NCBI RefSeq assembly: GCF_007673525.1 | Contig: NZ_VDZU01000001.1 | Coordinates: forward strand, 992,001-1,056,000 | DNA from: Fictibacillus phosphorivorans | GTDB lineage: Bacteria > Bacillota > Bacilli > Bacillales > Fictibacillaceae | Reading direction: 5' to 3' | DNA length: 64,000 bases | Shown: positions 43,380 through 51,807 of the stretch, in pieces | Layout of the letters: the number at the start of each line of letters is the position of its first letter | Numbering within the stretch: position 1 is the stretch's first letter | Program-made: the position numbers and the translations under genes | The notes under the pieces: model-generated | Told to the model about the DNA's origin: nothing | The model's database searches: none | Seen by the model: only the letters and a program-made list of their open reading frames with translations

Positions 43380-44699
43380 ATGAATGCTGTAGTATTAGCC
43401 GTAGCTGTTATGCTAGTACTTAGCCTTTTACGTATACATGTTGTCGTAGCCTTGCTAATTGGAGCCTTAGTAGGCGGATTTGTAGCAGGAATGGGTTTAA
43501 CAGAAACAATAACAGTATTTACTGAAGGGTTAGGATCAAATGCAGTCATCGCATTAAGTTATGCGTTATTAGGAAGTTTTGCCGTTGCGTTATCTCGCAC
43601 AGGTCTTCCTAAACTGATGGTAGAAAAAGCAATCGTCTTGGTCGGAAAAGAAGGAGAATCTAAAAAGAAGTCATTATCAAAAGTACTAATCTTATTTATC
43701 ATCCTTATGATTTCTTCATTCTCACAAAATTTAATTCCTGTTCATATTGCGATCATTCCGATTTTTATTCCACCTTTGCTGCACGTATTAAATGAACTGC
43801 AGCTTGACCGCAGGTTAGTTGCGACTGTTATTACGTTTGGATTGATCACACCGTACATGTGGTTCCCGGTGGGGTTCGGAGGGATCTTTCATGAGATTCT
43901 TCAAACAAACATGAAAGATAGTGGACTATCTGTAAAGATGGATCAGATTCCTGCTGCGATGACGATTCCGTCTCTAGGAATGATTGTTGGTCTATTGATC
44001 GCTGTCTTTATTACGTATCGTAAACCACGTAATTATGAAGATAGAACGACAGGAATGACAAAAACTGACGATGTATCTTATACGGTTCGTTCGATCTTTG
44101 TAGCTGTTTTAGCTATTGTGGCTACATTGTTTGTACAACTACAAACGGATTCAATGATCTTCGGAGCATTATCAGGGATAATCGTTCTGTATTTCAGTGG
44201 ACAGTTAAAGTTAAATGCTTCAGATGCAATATTAACTGAAGGTATGAAAATGATGTCGTATATTGGATTTGTTATGATCTCTGCCGCTGGTTTTGCAGCC
44301 GTGATGCGCGAGACAGGGGAAGTAGAGACATTGGTTAAAGACAGTGCTGCTTTCATCGGCAACTCGACGGCTCTTGGCGTACTGTTGATGTTGGTTATTG
44401 GATTGCTCGTAACGATGGGAATCGGCTCTTCGTTCTCTACCATTCCAATCATAACAACCATTTTTGTCCCATTAGCTGGAGAATTAGGCTTAAGTGTTAT
44501 GGCGACAATCGCCTTGATCGGTACAGCAGCCGCTCTAGGTGATGCTGGTTCTCCTGCTTCTGACAGTACACTAGGTCCTACTTCTGGTCTGAATGTTGAT
44601 AATCAGCATAATCACATCTGGGATACATGTGTACCGACATTTTTGCATTACAATATCCCATTGATCGCTTTTGGATTTATTGCAGCGATGGTTTTATAA
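43380..44699 (+). CDS. yuiF: YuiF-family Na+/H+ antiporter or amino-acid transporter
   Basis: A 439-residue membrane protein with about 11-12 helices, of the NhaC-like/ArsB-NhaD superfamily. Conserved stretches: LIGALVGGFVAGMGL, NLIPVHIAIIPIFIPP, GIGSSFSTIPIITTIF and AALGDAGSPASDSTLGPTSG. The transported compound is not known; the family label is Na+/H+ antiporter. TTGAGGAGG precedes the ATG. Confidence 0.85.
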   Translation: MNAVVLAVAVMLVLSLLRIHVVVALLIGALVGGFVAGMGLTETITVFTEGLGSNAVIALSYALLGSFAVALSRTGLPKLMVEKAIVLVGKEGESKKKSLSKVLILFIILMISSFSQNLIPVHIAIIPIFIPPLLHVLNELQLDRRLVATVITFGLITPYMWFPVGFGGIFHEILQTNMKDSGLSVKMDQIPAAMTIPSLGMIVGLLIAVFITYRKPRNYEDRTTGMTKTDDVSYTVRSIFVAVLAIVATLFVQLQTDSMIFGALSGIIVLYFSGQLKLNASDAILTEGMKMMSYIGFVMISAAGFAAVMRETGEVETLVKDSAAFIGNSTALGVLLMLVIGLLVTMGIGSSFSTIPIITTIFVPLAGELGLSVMATIALIGTAAALGDAGSPASDSTLGPTSGLNVDNQHNHIWDTCVPTFLHYNIPLIAFGFIAAMVL

Positions 44700-44714
44700 C
44701 GATTCCATTTTGTA

Positions 44715-44745
44715 GAGACAGATTCTTAGAATCTGTCTCTTTTAT
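44715..44745 (+). terminator. Terminator of yuiF
   Basis: GAGACAGATTCT and AGAATCTGTCTC are perfect complements around one base, followed by TTTTATT. Confidence 0.9.
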
Positions 44746-44791
44746 TATTTTTACGAAAAATACACATGCTAAAAACAAGGAGGGAAAGACC

Positions 44792-44941
44792 ATGACTAAA
44801 CGTAAACACTCTTGGGATGCAACGAAGAAAAATAACTCAACACCAACTGAAAGCATGACGAATGTAGAGTTTTCTGATGAAAAATTCAGTGATGAACTTC
44901 CAAAAAGAGATACACAAAGCCCAAGATCAAAAGGAAAGTAA
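44792..44941 (+). CDS. Small hydrophilic protein
   Basis: A 49-residue, Lys/Ser/Asp-rich and probably disordered protein (MTKRKHSWDATKKNN, then VEFSDEKFSDELPKRD). It has a perfect AAGGAGGG site seven bases before the ATG and its own terminator, so it is likely expressed. I do not recognise a family. It could be a spore-associated or stress miniprotein, but nothing in the sequence decides this. Confidence 0.6.
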   Translation: MTKRKHSWDATKKNNSTPTESMTNVEFSDEKFSDELPKRDTQSPRSKGK

Positions 44942-44943
44942 AA

Positions 44944-44982
44944 GAAGCTGACTCCAATGAAAATCGGAGTCAGCTTTTTTTA
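44944..44982. terminator. Bidirectional terminator between the 49-residue gene and the CapA-like gene
   Basis: AAGCTGACTCC pairs with GGAGTCAGCTT around a loop of about ten bases; T-run after it on the plus strand. Confidence 0.9.
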
Positions 44983-44987
44983 GAAGA

Positions 44988-46175
44988 TTATTCGAAGAAA
45001 GTAAGTTCCGGAACCCATTGCTTCATATGTGTTTTTATTTCTTCATAAGGCTTTTTCATGGCAGGTAAGTCTTTCATAGGATGGATCACAAATGGTTGAT
45101 CTACATAAGTTGGAAGAAATTTCGGTTCGGATAATTCGATGGTTTTTTCCGTTCCTTTTTGTCGTTTGGTTACCTTCAGTTGAACGATTCCACCGATGTC
45201 TTTATATTCACGTCTTTGACCGGATAAGAAATTCCCGAGAGAATAAGCGACGAACGTTTTTGAACCGTCACTTGCGGTTTCCCATTTAACAGGTTGCAGT
45301 ACATGTGGATGGTGACCGATAATGATGTCTCCACCGGCTTCGGTTACTACTTTCACGATGTTCTTTTGAAACTCATTTGGCATCCGTTCATATTCATTAC
45401 CGAAATGAAGAGATACCACATTTACATCTGATAAAGTTCTCGCTTCTTTAATGTCCCGCTTGATTCGTTCTACTTCGATCAGATTGACAAGATGATTCTT
45501 TCCTGTTGGAACTGGAATTCCGTTCGTTCCATATGTATAGCTCAAAAAGGATACTGTAATGTCGTTCCTTCTGATCAGCCTGATATTTTGTCGATCTTTA
45601 TCTGTTAGATAGGCACCCGTATACATCACATCAATTTGATTCCAATAATTTAAAGCACTGATGATCGCCTTTTCTCCCCGGTCAAGTGTATGGTTATTAG
45701 CTAACGTTACTAAATCTACGCCGGTTGCTTTTAACGCATCTCCAACTTCATGTGGAGAATTGAACGAGGGATAGGATGAGAGACCAAGCTGAGTACCACC
45801 AATCATTGTTTCTTGGTTTGCCATCGTAATATCAGGCTCAGATAAATATGATTTTACTAGAGAGAAGTTACGATTAAAGTCATAGCCATTTGCAGTTTTT
45901 GCTTTATTATAGACCGTATCATGGATCAAGATGTCACCGATCGCAGCAAGTTTAAGATCTGTTGTTTTTCCTTCAGGTTGAGGAGTGATCGGTTCTGTTT
46001 TTATTTCTTGTGGTTCAGCTCTATTTTCCTGTTTCGGTATCTTTTTTTCTTCTACCGTTTGTAAATCTGCGTTATTATACATATATATAAATGCGATTGT
46101 CGAAAAGAATACGACTACAATTCCTGTGAACCACCAAAGACGTTTCAGTGGTAACACCCCCTTTGTGTCTATCAT
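44988..46175 (-). CDS. CapA-family (poly-gamma-glutamate capsule-type) protein
   Basis: A protein of up to 395 residues with one N-terminal membrane anchor (LWWFTGIVVVFFSTIAFIYMY), a Glu/Pro-rich linker and a CapA/metallophosphoesterase-like domain: AAIGDILIHDTVY, ANQETMIGG, LANNHTLDRGE and IIGHHPHVLQP. CapA/PgsA proteins take part in poly-gamma-glutamate synthesis or export, but no pgsBC genes are near, so a different phosphoesterase role is possible. The start is uncertain: AAAGGGGGTG lies after the ATG at 46175 and nine bases before a CTG (46148), which would shorten the protein by nine residues. Confidence 0.82.
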   Translation of the reverse strand: MIDTKGVLPLKRLWWFTGIVVVFFSTIAFIYMYNNADLQTVEEKKIPKQENRAEPQEIKTEPITPQPEGKTTDLKLAAIGDILIHDTVYNKAKTANGYDFNRNFSLVKSYLSEPDITMANQETMIGGTQLGLSSYPSFNSPHEVGDALKATGVDLVTLANNHTLDRGEKAIISALNYWNQIDVMYTGAYLTDKDRQNIRLIRRNDITVSFLSYTYGTNGIPVPTGKNHLVNLIEVERIKRDIKEARTLSDVNVVSLHFGNEYERMPNEFQKNIVKVVTEAGGDIIIGHHPHVLQPVKWETASDGSKTFVAYSLGNFLSGQRREYKDIGGIVQLKVTKRQKGTEKTIELSEPKFLPTYVDQPFVIHPMKDLPAMKKPYEEIKTHMKQWVPELTFFE

Positions 46176-46260
46176 AATGGAAGATGTGGGGATATGTATA
46201 TGTCAAATTAATCGGTATTGAAAACGGTTCCAATTCTTGCATTCGGGAGGAAAGTACAAA

Positions 46261-47532
46261 ATGAGACAAATCACAGCGCAAATCGTAGAACAAATGGACC
46301 AAAATGATGAACTTGCTTCTTTTAAAAAAGAGTTCTATACAAGGGATGAATCGATCTATCTCGATGGAAACTCTCTAGGACTTCTATCTAAACGTGCAGA
46401 ACAGTCTTTGTTTGATGTATTAAATGACTGGAAAGAACATGGGATAGACGGATGGATGGGTGGTAAATACCCGTGGTTTACTCTGAGTGAAAAACTAGCA
46501 GAAAAGCTATCTTTACTCGTTGGAGCAGAAGATAAAGAAGTCATTGTTACAGGTTCAACTACTGTAAATCTTCATCAATTGGTGGCTACGTTTTTTGAAC
46601 CGAAGAACGGAAGAACGAAGATTTTAGCAGATGAGCTCACTTTCCCTTCTGATATTTATGGCTTACAAAGTCAGTTAAAATTAAAGGGATTAAATCCTGA
46701 TACCGATCTGATCCAAGTAGGAAGCAAGAATGGTTTAACTCTGGATGAACAAGATATCATTGATAAGATGACAGAGGATGTAGCTCTTATCTTACTTCCA
46801 TCTGTTCTCTACAGAAGCGGGCAATTGTTAGATATAGAACGTTTAACGCGTGAAGCTCACAAAAGGAATATACCGATCGGATTTGATCTTTGTCACTCGA
46901 TTGGAGCTCTTCCTCATGAATTAAGCAAATGGGGAGTTGATTTTGCTTTTTGGTGCAATTACAAGTATGTAAATGCTGGACCGGGTGGAGTCGGGGGATT
47001 GTACGTTAATAAAAACCATTTTACGAAAACACCAGGGCTTTCTGGATGGTTTGGCAGCAAAAAAGAAACGCAGTTTGATATGGACCACCATTTTGATGCG
47101 GAGAATTCTGCGGGTGGTTTCCAAATTGGAACACCACATATGCTGAGTACTGCACCTTTGATCGGATCGTTAACTATTTTTGAAGAAGCCAAGATCGATC
47201 GGATTCGAACAAAATCTTTAAAATTAACGACTCTGCTCATGGATTTGTTGAATCAAGAGATCGAAAATGAGTTTACGATCGTAAATCCACTAGATGATAA
47301 AAGAAGAGGCGGTCATGTGGCTCTTATGCACAATGACGCTGCACGAATTTGCAAAGCTCTAAAAGAAAACGGCATCGTTCCAGATTTTAGAGCACCAAAC
47401 ATTATTCGTTTAGCTCCAGTTGCATTGTATAATTCTTATAGCGATGTATACGAGGCAGTCCAGATTTTAAGTAAGATCATGAACAATCGTGAATATGAGA
47501 AATATGAAAATAAAAGAGAAGTCATCGCATAG
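46261..47532 (+). CDS. kynU: Kynureninase
   Basis: A 423-residue PLP enzyme that splits kynurenine to anthranilate and alanine. Family blocks: [15 protein letters not shown] at the N-terminus, [16 protein letters not shown], the PLP lysine in [16 protein letters not shown], and [12 protein letters not shown]. The ATG at 46261 follows GGGAGG. kynB starts 12 bases downstream, so they form an operon; kynA (tryptophan 2,3-dioxygenase), which usually goes with them, is absent here. Confidence 0.93.
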   Translation: MRQITAQIVEQMDQNDELASFKKEFYTRDESIYLDGNSLGLLSKRAEQSLFDVLNDWKEHGIDGWMGGKYPWFTLSEKLAEKLSLLVGAEDKEVIVTGSTTVNLHQLVATFFEPKNGRTKILADELTFPSDIYGLQSQLKLKGLNPDTDLIQVGSKNGLTLDEQDIIDKMTEDVALILLPSVLYRSGQLLDIERLTREAHKRNIPIGFDLCHSIGALPHELSKWGVDFAFWCNYKYVNAGPGGVGGLYVNKNHFTKTPGLSGWFGSKKETQFDMDHHFDAENSAGGFQIGTPHMLSTAPLIGSLTIFEEAKIDRIRTKSLKLTTLLMDLLNQEIENEFTIVNPLDDKRRGGHVALMHNDAARICKALKENGIVPDFRAPNIIRLAPVALYNSYSDVYEAVQILSKIMNNREYEKYENKREVIA

Positions 47533-47544
47533 GGAGTGGTGGAC

Positions 47545-48171
47545 TTGAAATTATATGATATATCGATGCCGCTATATAATGGTGTACCGGGTTGGCCAGG
47601 AGATACGCCATATCACTTCGATCTTGCTTGGACGAAAGACGACTCTGGATCTGTGAACGTTGGAAAAGTGGAGATGAGTACACATATTGGTACTCATATT
47701 GATGCACCTTACCATTTTTTAGATAGCGGCGAAAGAGTTGGAGGTTTGGACCTCGCATTATATATTGGCCGAGCAATGGTTATTGATGTGACGATTATGA
47801 AAGAGATAACAGCAGAGATCGTAAAAGATAAACTGCAAGCTGGTACGAAACGAGTTCTGTTTAAGACAAGATGCTGGGAAGACCGGTCCGTGTTTCCGGA
47901 TGAAATCGTACCTCTAAAACCAGAAGCTGTTCAAGTTCTTTACGAGTTTGGAGTCTGCTTGATCGGTGTGGATATGCCCTCGGTTGATCCCCTAGATAGC
48001 AAAGAGCTTGATGCACATCATGCTCTTTATGAACACAACATTCATATTTTAGAAGGTCTTGTATTGGATGAAGTTCCTGAAGGAGAATATGAACTTGTTG
48101 CTCTGCCACTTTTTCTTAAAGAGGCAGATGGGAGTCCAGTAAGAGCCATACTTAGAGAACTAACTAAATAA
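47545..48171 (+). CDS. kynB: Kynurenine formamidase
   Basis: A 208-residue cyclase-family hydrolase that converts N-formylkynurenine to kynurenine. The metal-binding signature is MSTHIGTHIDAPYHF (about residues 48-62), and GVDMPSVDPLDS and HHALYEHNIHILEGL are also typical. The TTG at 47545 lies eight bases after AGGGAG and gives the family N-terminus; two in-frame GTG codons just upstream are less likely. Confidence 0.92.
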   Translation: MKLYDISMPLYNGVPGWPGDTPYHFDLAWTKDDSGSVNVGKVEMSTHIGTHIDAPYHFLDSGERVGGLDLALYIGRAMVIDVTIMKEITAEIVKDKLQAGTKRVLFKTRCWEDRSVFPDEIVPLKPEAVQVLYEFGVCLIGVDMPSVDPLDSKELDAHHALYEHNIHILEGLVLDEVPEGEYELVALPLFLKEADGSPVRAILRELTK

Positions 48172-48181
48172 CTAGTATAAA

Positions 48182-48213
48182 AAGCAAACACGAGATGCTG
48201 TGTTTGTTTTTCT
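48182..48213 (+). terminator. Terminator of kynUB
   Basis: AAGCAAACAC pairs with GTGTTTGTTT around GAGATGCT, followed by TCTTTT. Confidence 0.8.
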
Positions 48214-48306
48214 TTTATGCGACGATCTCCAATTAAACCTGCATGTTTTGAGATTTTATCTATTGTTCCTTATAATAGACAAGAGATATTTACTTGGAGG
48301 ACAGCT

Positions 48307-48606
48307 ATGTACAAATATGGATTTACCCATTATTTTGAAGGAAGCTTACATTTTATAGGACACGATGTTGTTCAGGTTGGACCTTGGACAAATGTATATC
48401 TTTCTTTTGAGATAGAAAATGTTGAGGTACTGCCCGAAGGACTTCATGAGCCGAGTGCTTTAGCTGTCTATGATGGAAATGGCGAGCTACAAGAAATTAT
48501 TGCTCACGATGAGGGTGTCGATTGTGAATATAAGTTTACAGATAAAGAAAAAGATCAGATCAACAACTATCTGCTGCAAATAGATTTTAAACATGAAAAG
48601 GAGTGA
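48307..48606 (+). CDS. Unrecognised acidic protein upstream of the CvfC-like gene
   Basis: A 99-residue acidic soluble protein (MYKYGFTHYFEGSLHFIGHD, VQVGPWTNVYLSFEIENVEV, EGVDCEYKFTDKEKDQINNY). The beta-rich composition looks like a small folded domain. TTGGAGG precedes the ATG at 48307. It ends only seven bases before the next gene, so the two are surely cotranscribed; function is unknown. Confidence 0.65.
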   Translation: MYKYGFTHYFEGSLHFIGHDVVQVGPWTNVYLSFEIENVEVLPEGLHEPSALAVYDGNGELQEIIAHDEGVDCEYKFTDKEKDQINNYLLQIDFKHEKE

Positions 48607-48613
48607 GTGAAAA

Positions 48614-49747
48614 ATGAAAATTACAGGAATTGAACCAACTCCAAGCCCAAATTCAATGAAGATCAATCTGTCTGAAACACTGCCGGGCACTGAGCGTTAT
48701 AACTATACAAAAGAAGAGGCAGAGCATGCACCTGCATTTATTCAGGAGATCCTTAAAGTGGATGGAGTTAAAAGCATTTATCATGTTGCTGATTTTATAG
48801 CACTGGAACGAAATTCGCGTGCGAAATGGGAAGATGTTTTGTCAGGTGTTAGATCTGTTTTTGGCCAAGAAGAAGAATTGGATGATCCTTCTGGTCAACA
48901 AACTCAACAAGAAGATGAAATAAAAGAGATTACAGTTCTTATTCAAATGTTTAGAGGTCTTCCTATGCAGATCAAACTTAAAACCGAGCAAGAAGAGAGA
49001 CGAGTGGGTCTTGCAGAACGATTCGCAAAAGCAGCATTAGAGGCTCAAGATTCTTCCGATAACCTTGTAATGGAAAGGCAATGGGAAGAGCAAGGTGTTC
49101 GGTATGGAACGTTTGAACAAGTAGGCAGTGAAGTGGCTGAAGAACTGTCAGCCGTCTATCCGCAAGAACGTTTAGATCAATTAGTAAAACAAGCATATAG
49201 CTCAAACACCGAACAAGATGCAGGAGTCGAAAGTCTTTCCACTTCTGAATTAGAGAAACAACTCCGTGACGCTGATTGGCAGACACGTTATGCGGCATTA
49301 GAGCGAATAAACCCATCGATCGATGATGTTATGGTATTAAAACAAGCTTTAAAAGATGAAAAGCCTTCTATAAGACGTTTGGCTGTCGTTTACTTAGGGA
49401 TGATTGAGGATGAAGCTGTGCTACCCCTTCTCTATCTAGCTCTGCAGGATAAGAATGTATCGGTAAGACGTACAGCTGGTGATGCTCTATCTGATCTAGG
49501 GAATGCAAAAGCGATACCCGTCATGTGTGATGCATTGTCTGATAAGAACAAACTTGTTCGATGGAGAGCAGCTCGCTTTTTATTTGAAGTAGGAGATGAG
49601 ACAGCACTTCCTGCATTAAAAGCTGCTCAGGATGATCCAGAGTTTGAAGTATCTCTTCAAGTGAAAATTGCGATCGAACGTATCCAAAGCGGAGAAGAAG
49701 CCGCGGGTACAGTGTGGCAACAGATGACAAAGAGTCGTGAACAGTAA
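48614..49747 (+). CDS. Conserved virulence factor C (CvfC/YpgR)-like protein
   Basis: A 377-residue protein of two parts. Residues 1-90 are an Nfu/NifU N-terminal-like domain (EPTPSPNSMKINLSETLPG, ILKVDGVKSIYHVADFIALE) lacking cluster cysteines. The C-terminal part has HEAT-like repeats (RYAALERI, PSIRRLAVVYLGMIED, VSVRRTAGDALSDLG, LVRWRAARFLFEVGDE). This matches CvfC of Staphylococcus and YpgR of B. subtilis; CvfC affects virulence and its biochemical role is not settled. HEAT repeats suggest protein binding. Confidence 0.88.
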   Translation: MKITGIEPTPSPNSMKINLSETLPGTERYNYTKEEAEHAPAFIQEILKVDGVKSIYHVADFIALERNSRAKWEDVLSGVRSVFGQEEELDDPSGQQTQQEDEIKEITVLIQMFRGLPMQIKLKTEQEERRVGLAERFAKAALEAQDSSDNLVMERQWEEQGVRYGTFEQVGSEVAEELSAVYPQERLDQLVKQAYSSNTEQDAGVESLSTSELEKQLRDADWQTRYAALERINPSIDDVMVLKQALKDEKPSIRRLAVVYLGMIEDEAVLPLLYLALQDKNVSVRRTAGDALSDLGNAKAIPVMCDALSDKNKLVRWRAARFLFEVGDETALPALKAAQDDPEFEVSLQVKIAIERIQSGEEAAGTVWQQMTKSREQ

Positions 49748-49749
49748 TA

Positions 49750-49792
49750 AAGAGGCAAAGCCTATAGACACATAGGCTTTAGCCTCTTTTTC
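49750..49792. terminator. Terminator between the CvfC-like gene and yugF
   Basis: AAGAGGCAAAGCCTAT pairs with ATAGGCTTTAGCCTCTT with one internal mismatch region; T-run on the plus strand. Confidence 0.88.
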
Positions 49793-49820
49793 TTATAAAT
49801 AACATCAAAAATGATGAAGA

Positions 49821-50705
49821 TTAAGATGTCTCTTGTTGAAAGGCAGAACCTTGGTTGATGCCTAATTCAATAAAACGGTGAATCTCATTACATATTTCTT
49901 GAGGTTTTTCTTCCATCAGCAGATGGCCGCATTTTTCATATACGATAAGTTCAGCACTTGGAAGATCATGTTTTAAACGATACCCTGTTTTAACTGGCAT
50001 AACTTTGTCCTCTTTCCCCCATAGCATTAAAACGGGTTGCTTAATCTGATTTAAATCTTGAGAGCACATATCACCCTCACGTTGGCGTAACAACCTAATC
50101 AAAGAATGGGTAAATGCTACTTCGCTAATAGGTTTTTTATAACTCTCAATCATTTCTTCCGTAACCAGCTTTGAATCATGCAACACAGAGAGTAGGTTTT
50201 CTTTTACATCTTTTCTTTGAATCCAATTGCGCATTCCCCAAGTGAACAATGGAAGGTAAGAGCAAGCGATTAAAGAGCGACTCGCTCTTTTTACGTATGA
50301 ACAACAGCCAAGAAGAATTAATTTCTCGATTCTTTTCGGAGATTTCTTCGCAGCATGCATAGAGATCTGGCCACCCATAGAATGGCCGACCAATATCGCG
50401 TTTTGAATGTTTAATTTATCTATAAAATCGATTATCAGTTGACCATAATTAGATAATTTGTAGATGAAACTCGTTGATTTTTCACTCTGCCCAAAACCTG
50501 GGAGATCAAGTGATACAACTTTATATGTTTTCGTTAAGTATGGAAGTAACTTTCTAAAGCTGACTGTAGAAGATAAAAATCCATGCACGAGAACAACTAC
50601 TTTTGCATCAGGATCTTCATGATCGAAGTATTCATAATAAATTTGAACACCATTAACACTTATTCGATATCCTGGAGAAAAAATATGGTTTTCATTAACA
50701 GCCAT
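49821..50705 (-). CDS. yugF: Alpha/beta hydrolase YugF
   Basis: A 294-residue alpha/beta-hydrolase. The oxyanion region is VHGFLSSTVSFRKL, the nucleophile elbow GHSMGGQ (serine about residue 110), the acid in LWGKEDKVMP and the histidine in CGHLLMEEKP. No signal peptide. The physiological substrate is unknown. ACGGAGG precedes the ATG. In B. subtilis yugF also lies in the yug cluster. Confidence 0.87.
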   Translation of the reverse strand: MAVNENHIFSPGYRISVNGVQIYYEYFDHEDPDAKVVVLVHGFLSSTVSFRKLLPYLTKTYKVVSLDLPGFGQSEKSTSFIYKLSNYGQLIIDFIDKLNIQNAILVGHSMGGQISMHAAKKSPKRIEKLILLGCCSYVKRASRSLIACSYLPLFTWGMRNWIQRKDVKENLLSVLHDSKLVTEEMIESYKKPISEVAFTHSLIRLLRQREGDMCSQDLNQIKQPVLMLWGKEDKVMPVKTGYRLKHDLPSAELIVYEKCGHLLMEEKPQEICNEIHRFIELGINQGSAFQQETS

Positions 50706-50804
50706 GAATGTCTTACCTCCGTCCGCAGAATTCTATGAGTAGTTTCACCAAACAACCCTTAAGATACAAGGAGAAATTATTTCCTCTTTTTTGTAGATTC
50801 TTTT

Positions 50805-50828
50805 CAAAAAGATTTACAAAAAGATTTA
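50805..50828. repeat. Tandem 12-bp direct repeat
   Basis: CAAAAAGATTTA occurs twice head to tail in the gap upstream of yugF. No gene was found in 50706-50897. Confidence 0.7.
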
Positions 50829-50975
50829 ATGACCCAAAGCGGCAGTCTGAAAAGTGGAAGTGACTCGTTTAGCTCCGACAAGAAAAAGTAAATGGGCTGG
50901 GAAGGTGCACTTTGCTCATCACAGACATTTTTTAACTTTTGACCATGAGGGGCTAGTCACTGCAACTATAAAGGA

Positions 50976-51034
50976 GGCTCACCGTTCGCCCCATGGAAAG
51001 CGAGTAACCTGGAGCGGAAATCAACTACTTTCTG
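50976..51034 (+). repeat. Intergenic palindromic repeat, copy C (right half)
   Basis: GGCTCACCGTTCGCCCC, ATGGAAAGCGAGTAACC, TGGAGCGGAAATCAACTACTT: nearly identical to the reverse complement of the left arm of copy A. The left half expected at about 50898-50975 is not recognisable, so this is a decayed or partial copy. Confidence 0.8.
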
Positions 51035-51185
51035 GGCGCAACAATACATACAATAATGCCTTTTAAAACTTATAAAAGTAATGGAAATGCAAAATTTGTG
51101 CGTTTGCCTCTATTCCTCTTTACCCACTTCGTACATATTTTAATAAGGAGTAAGAACGCATAAAGAAATAAGAGGAGGTAGCAGG

Positions 51186-51341
51186 ATGGCATTTCCATAT
51201 TATCCTTACTATTACCCGTATGCTTACGGAGCTTACGGTTATGGCGGCTATGGCTACGGTTGGGTCTGGGCTGTAGTAATTATAGTGTTTATTCTCATCT
51301 TGATATTTGGTGGCTGGTGGTGGTGGAACACTAGAGATTAA
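51186..51341 (+). CDS. YjcZ-like Tyr/Gly-rich sporulation miniprotein
   Basis: A 51-residue protein. The first half is a Tyr/Gly/Pro-rich stretch (MAFPYYPYYYPYAYG, then YGYGGYGYG); a hydrophobic helix follows (VWAVVIIVFILILIFGG) and it ends WWWWNTRD. This layout resembles YjcZ-type sporulation proteins, which have YGxG repeats and one membrane helix. AGAGGAGG sits six bases before the ATG. It is likely real; the exact family is uncertain. Confidence 0.72.
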   Translation: MAFPYYPYYYPYAYGAYGYGGYGYGWVWAVVIIVFILILIFGGWWWWNTRD

Positions 51342-51347
51342 CAGATT

Positions 51348-51386
51348 AAGGCTTGGAGGTAGGGTCTTCAGGCCTTTTTTTGCTTA
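51348..51386 (+). terminator. Terminator of the YjcZ-like gene
   Basis: AAGGC pairs with GCCTT around an extended loop, followed by a run of seven T. Confidence 0.55.
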
Positions 51387-51439
51387 AGTATGGATGAACG
51401 GTTATGCGGGGATAATGAAAGAAAAAATGGAGAGATGTT

Positions 51440-51688
51440 ATGCATAGTCGACAAACAGTGCGCTATATTTGCGAAGAATACGTGAGCGGCAACTGTTATT
51501 ATTACAAGAGTGAAATCATTACACATGATAACTGGAAAAATCTTGACTCCCTTTCCTGGTCAAGGCCCCGTCCAATATCTGAAAAGACCTTTCTCAAACA
51601 GAAGAAAGCAGGGTATCAAACTGAGCATAAATTTATTAAAAAAGAGCCTGCTGTGGTCGTTTCACTGCACAAAGCAAAAACCGTCTAA
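51440..51688 (+). CDS. Unrecognised small basic protein
   Basis: An 82-residue basic protein (RYICEEYVSGNCYYYKSEI, then SLSWSRPRPISEKTFLKQKK) with two cysteines. No membrane segment. ATGGAGAG precedes the ATG. A terminator overlaps its stop codon. Nothing in context gives a role. Confidence 0.55.
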   Translation: MHSRQTVRYICEEYVSGNCYYYKSEIITHDNWKNLDSLSWSRPRPISEKTFLKQKKAGYQTEHKFIKKEPAVVVSLHKAKTV

Positions 51689-51707
51689 ATTGGCGGTTTT
51701 TTTGTTT
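51676..51707 (+). terminator. Terminator of the 82-residue gene
   Basis: AAACCGTC pairs with GGCGGTTT (one G-U), followed by TTTTTG. The stop codon is in the loop. Confidence 0.75.
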
Positions 51708-51807
51708 TTATAAATAAAATCATAAAGGCGAGCGATTATTGGAAAAGGGTTACATCTTTTTTAAGAAGGGGATACAAGAAATAAGGATATTAAAGGAGGT
51801 AAAAACT

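Noticed and set aside
12871..51034. Repeat copies as CRISPR or insertion-sequence ends
   Set aside because: Copies are far apart, have no spacers, and none flanks a transposase gene in the window.
50854..51066. 70-codon plus-strand frame over repeat copy C
   Set aside because: It runs through the noncoding repeat and has no ribosome site.
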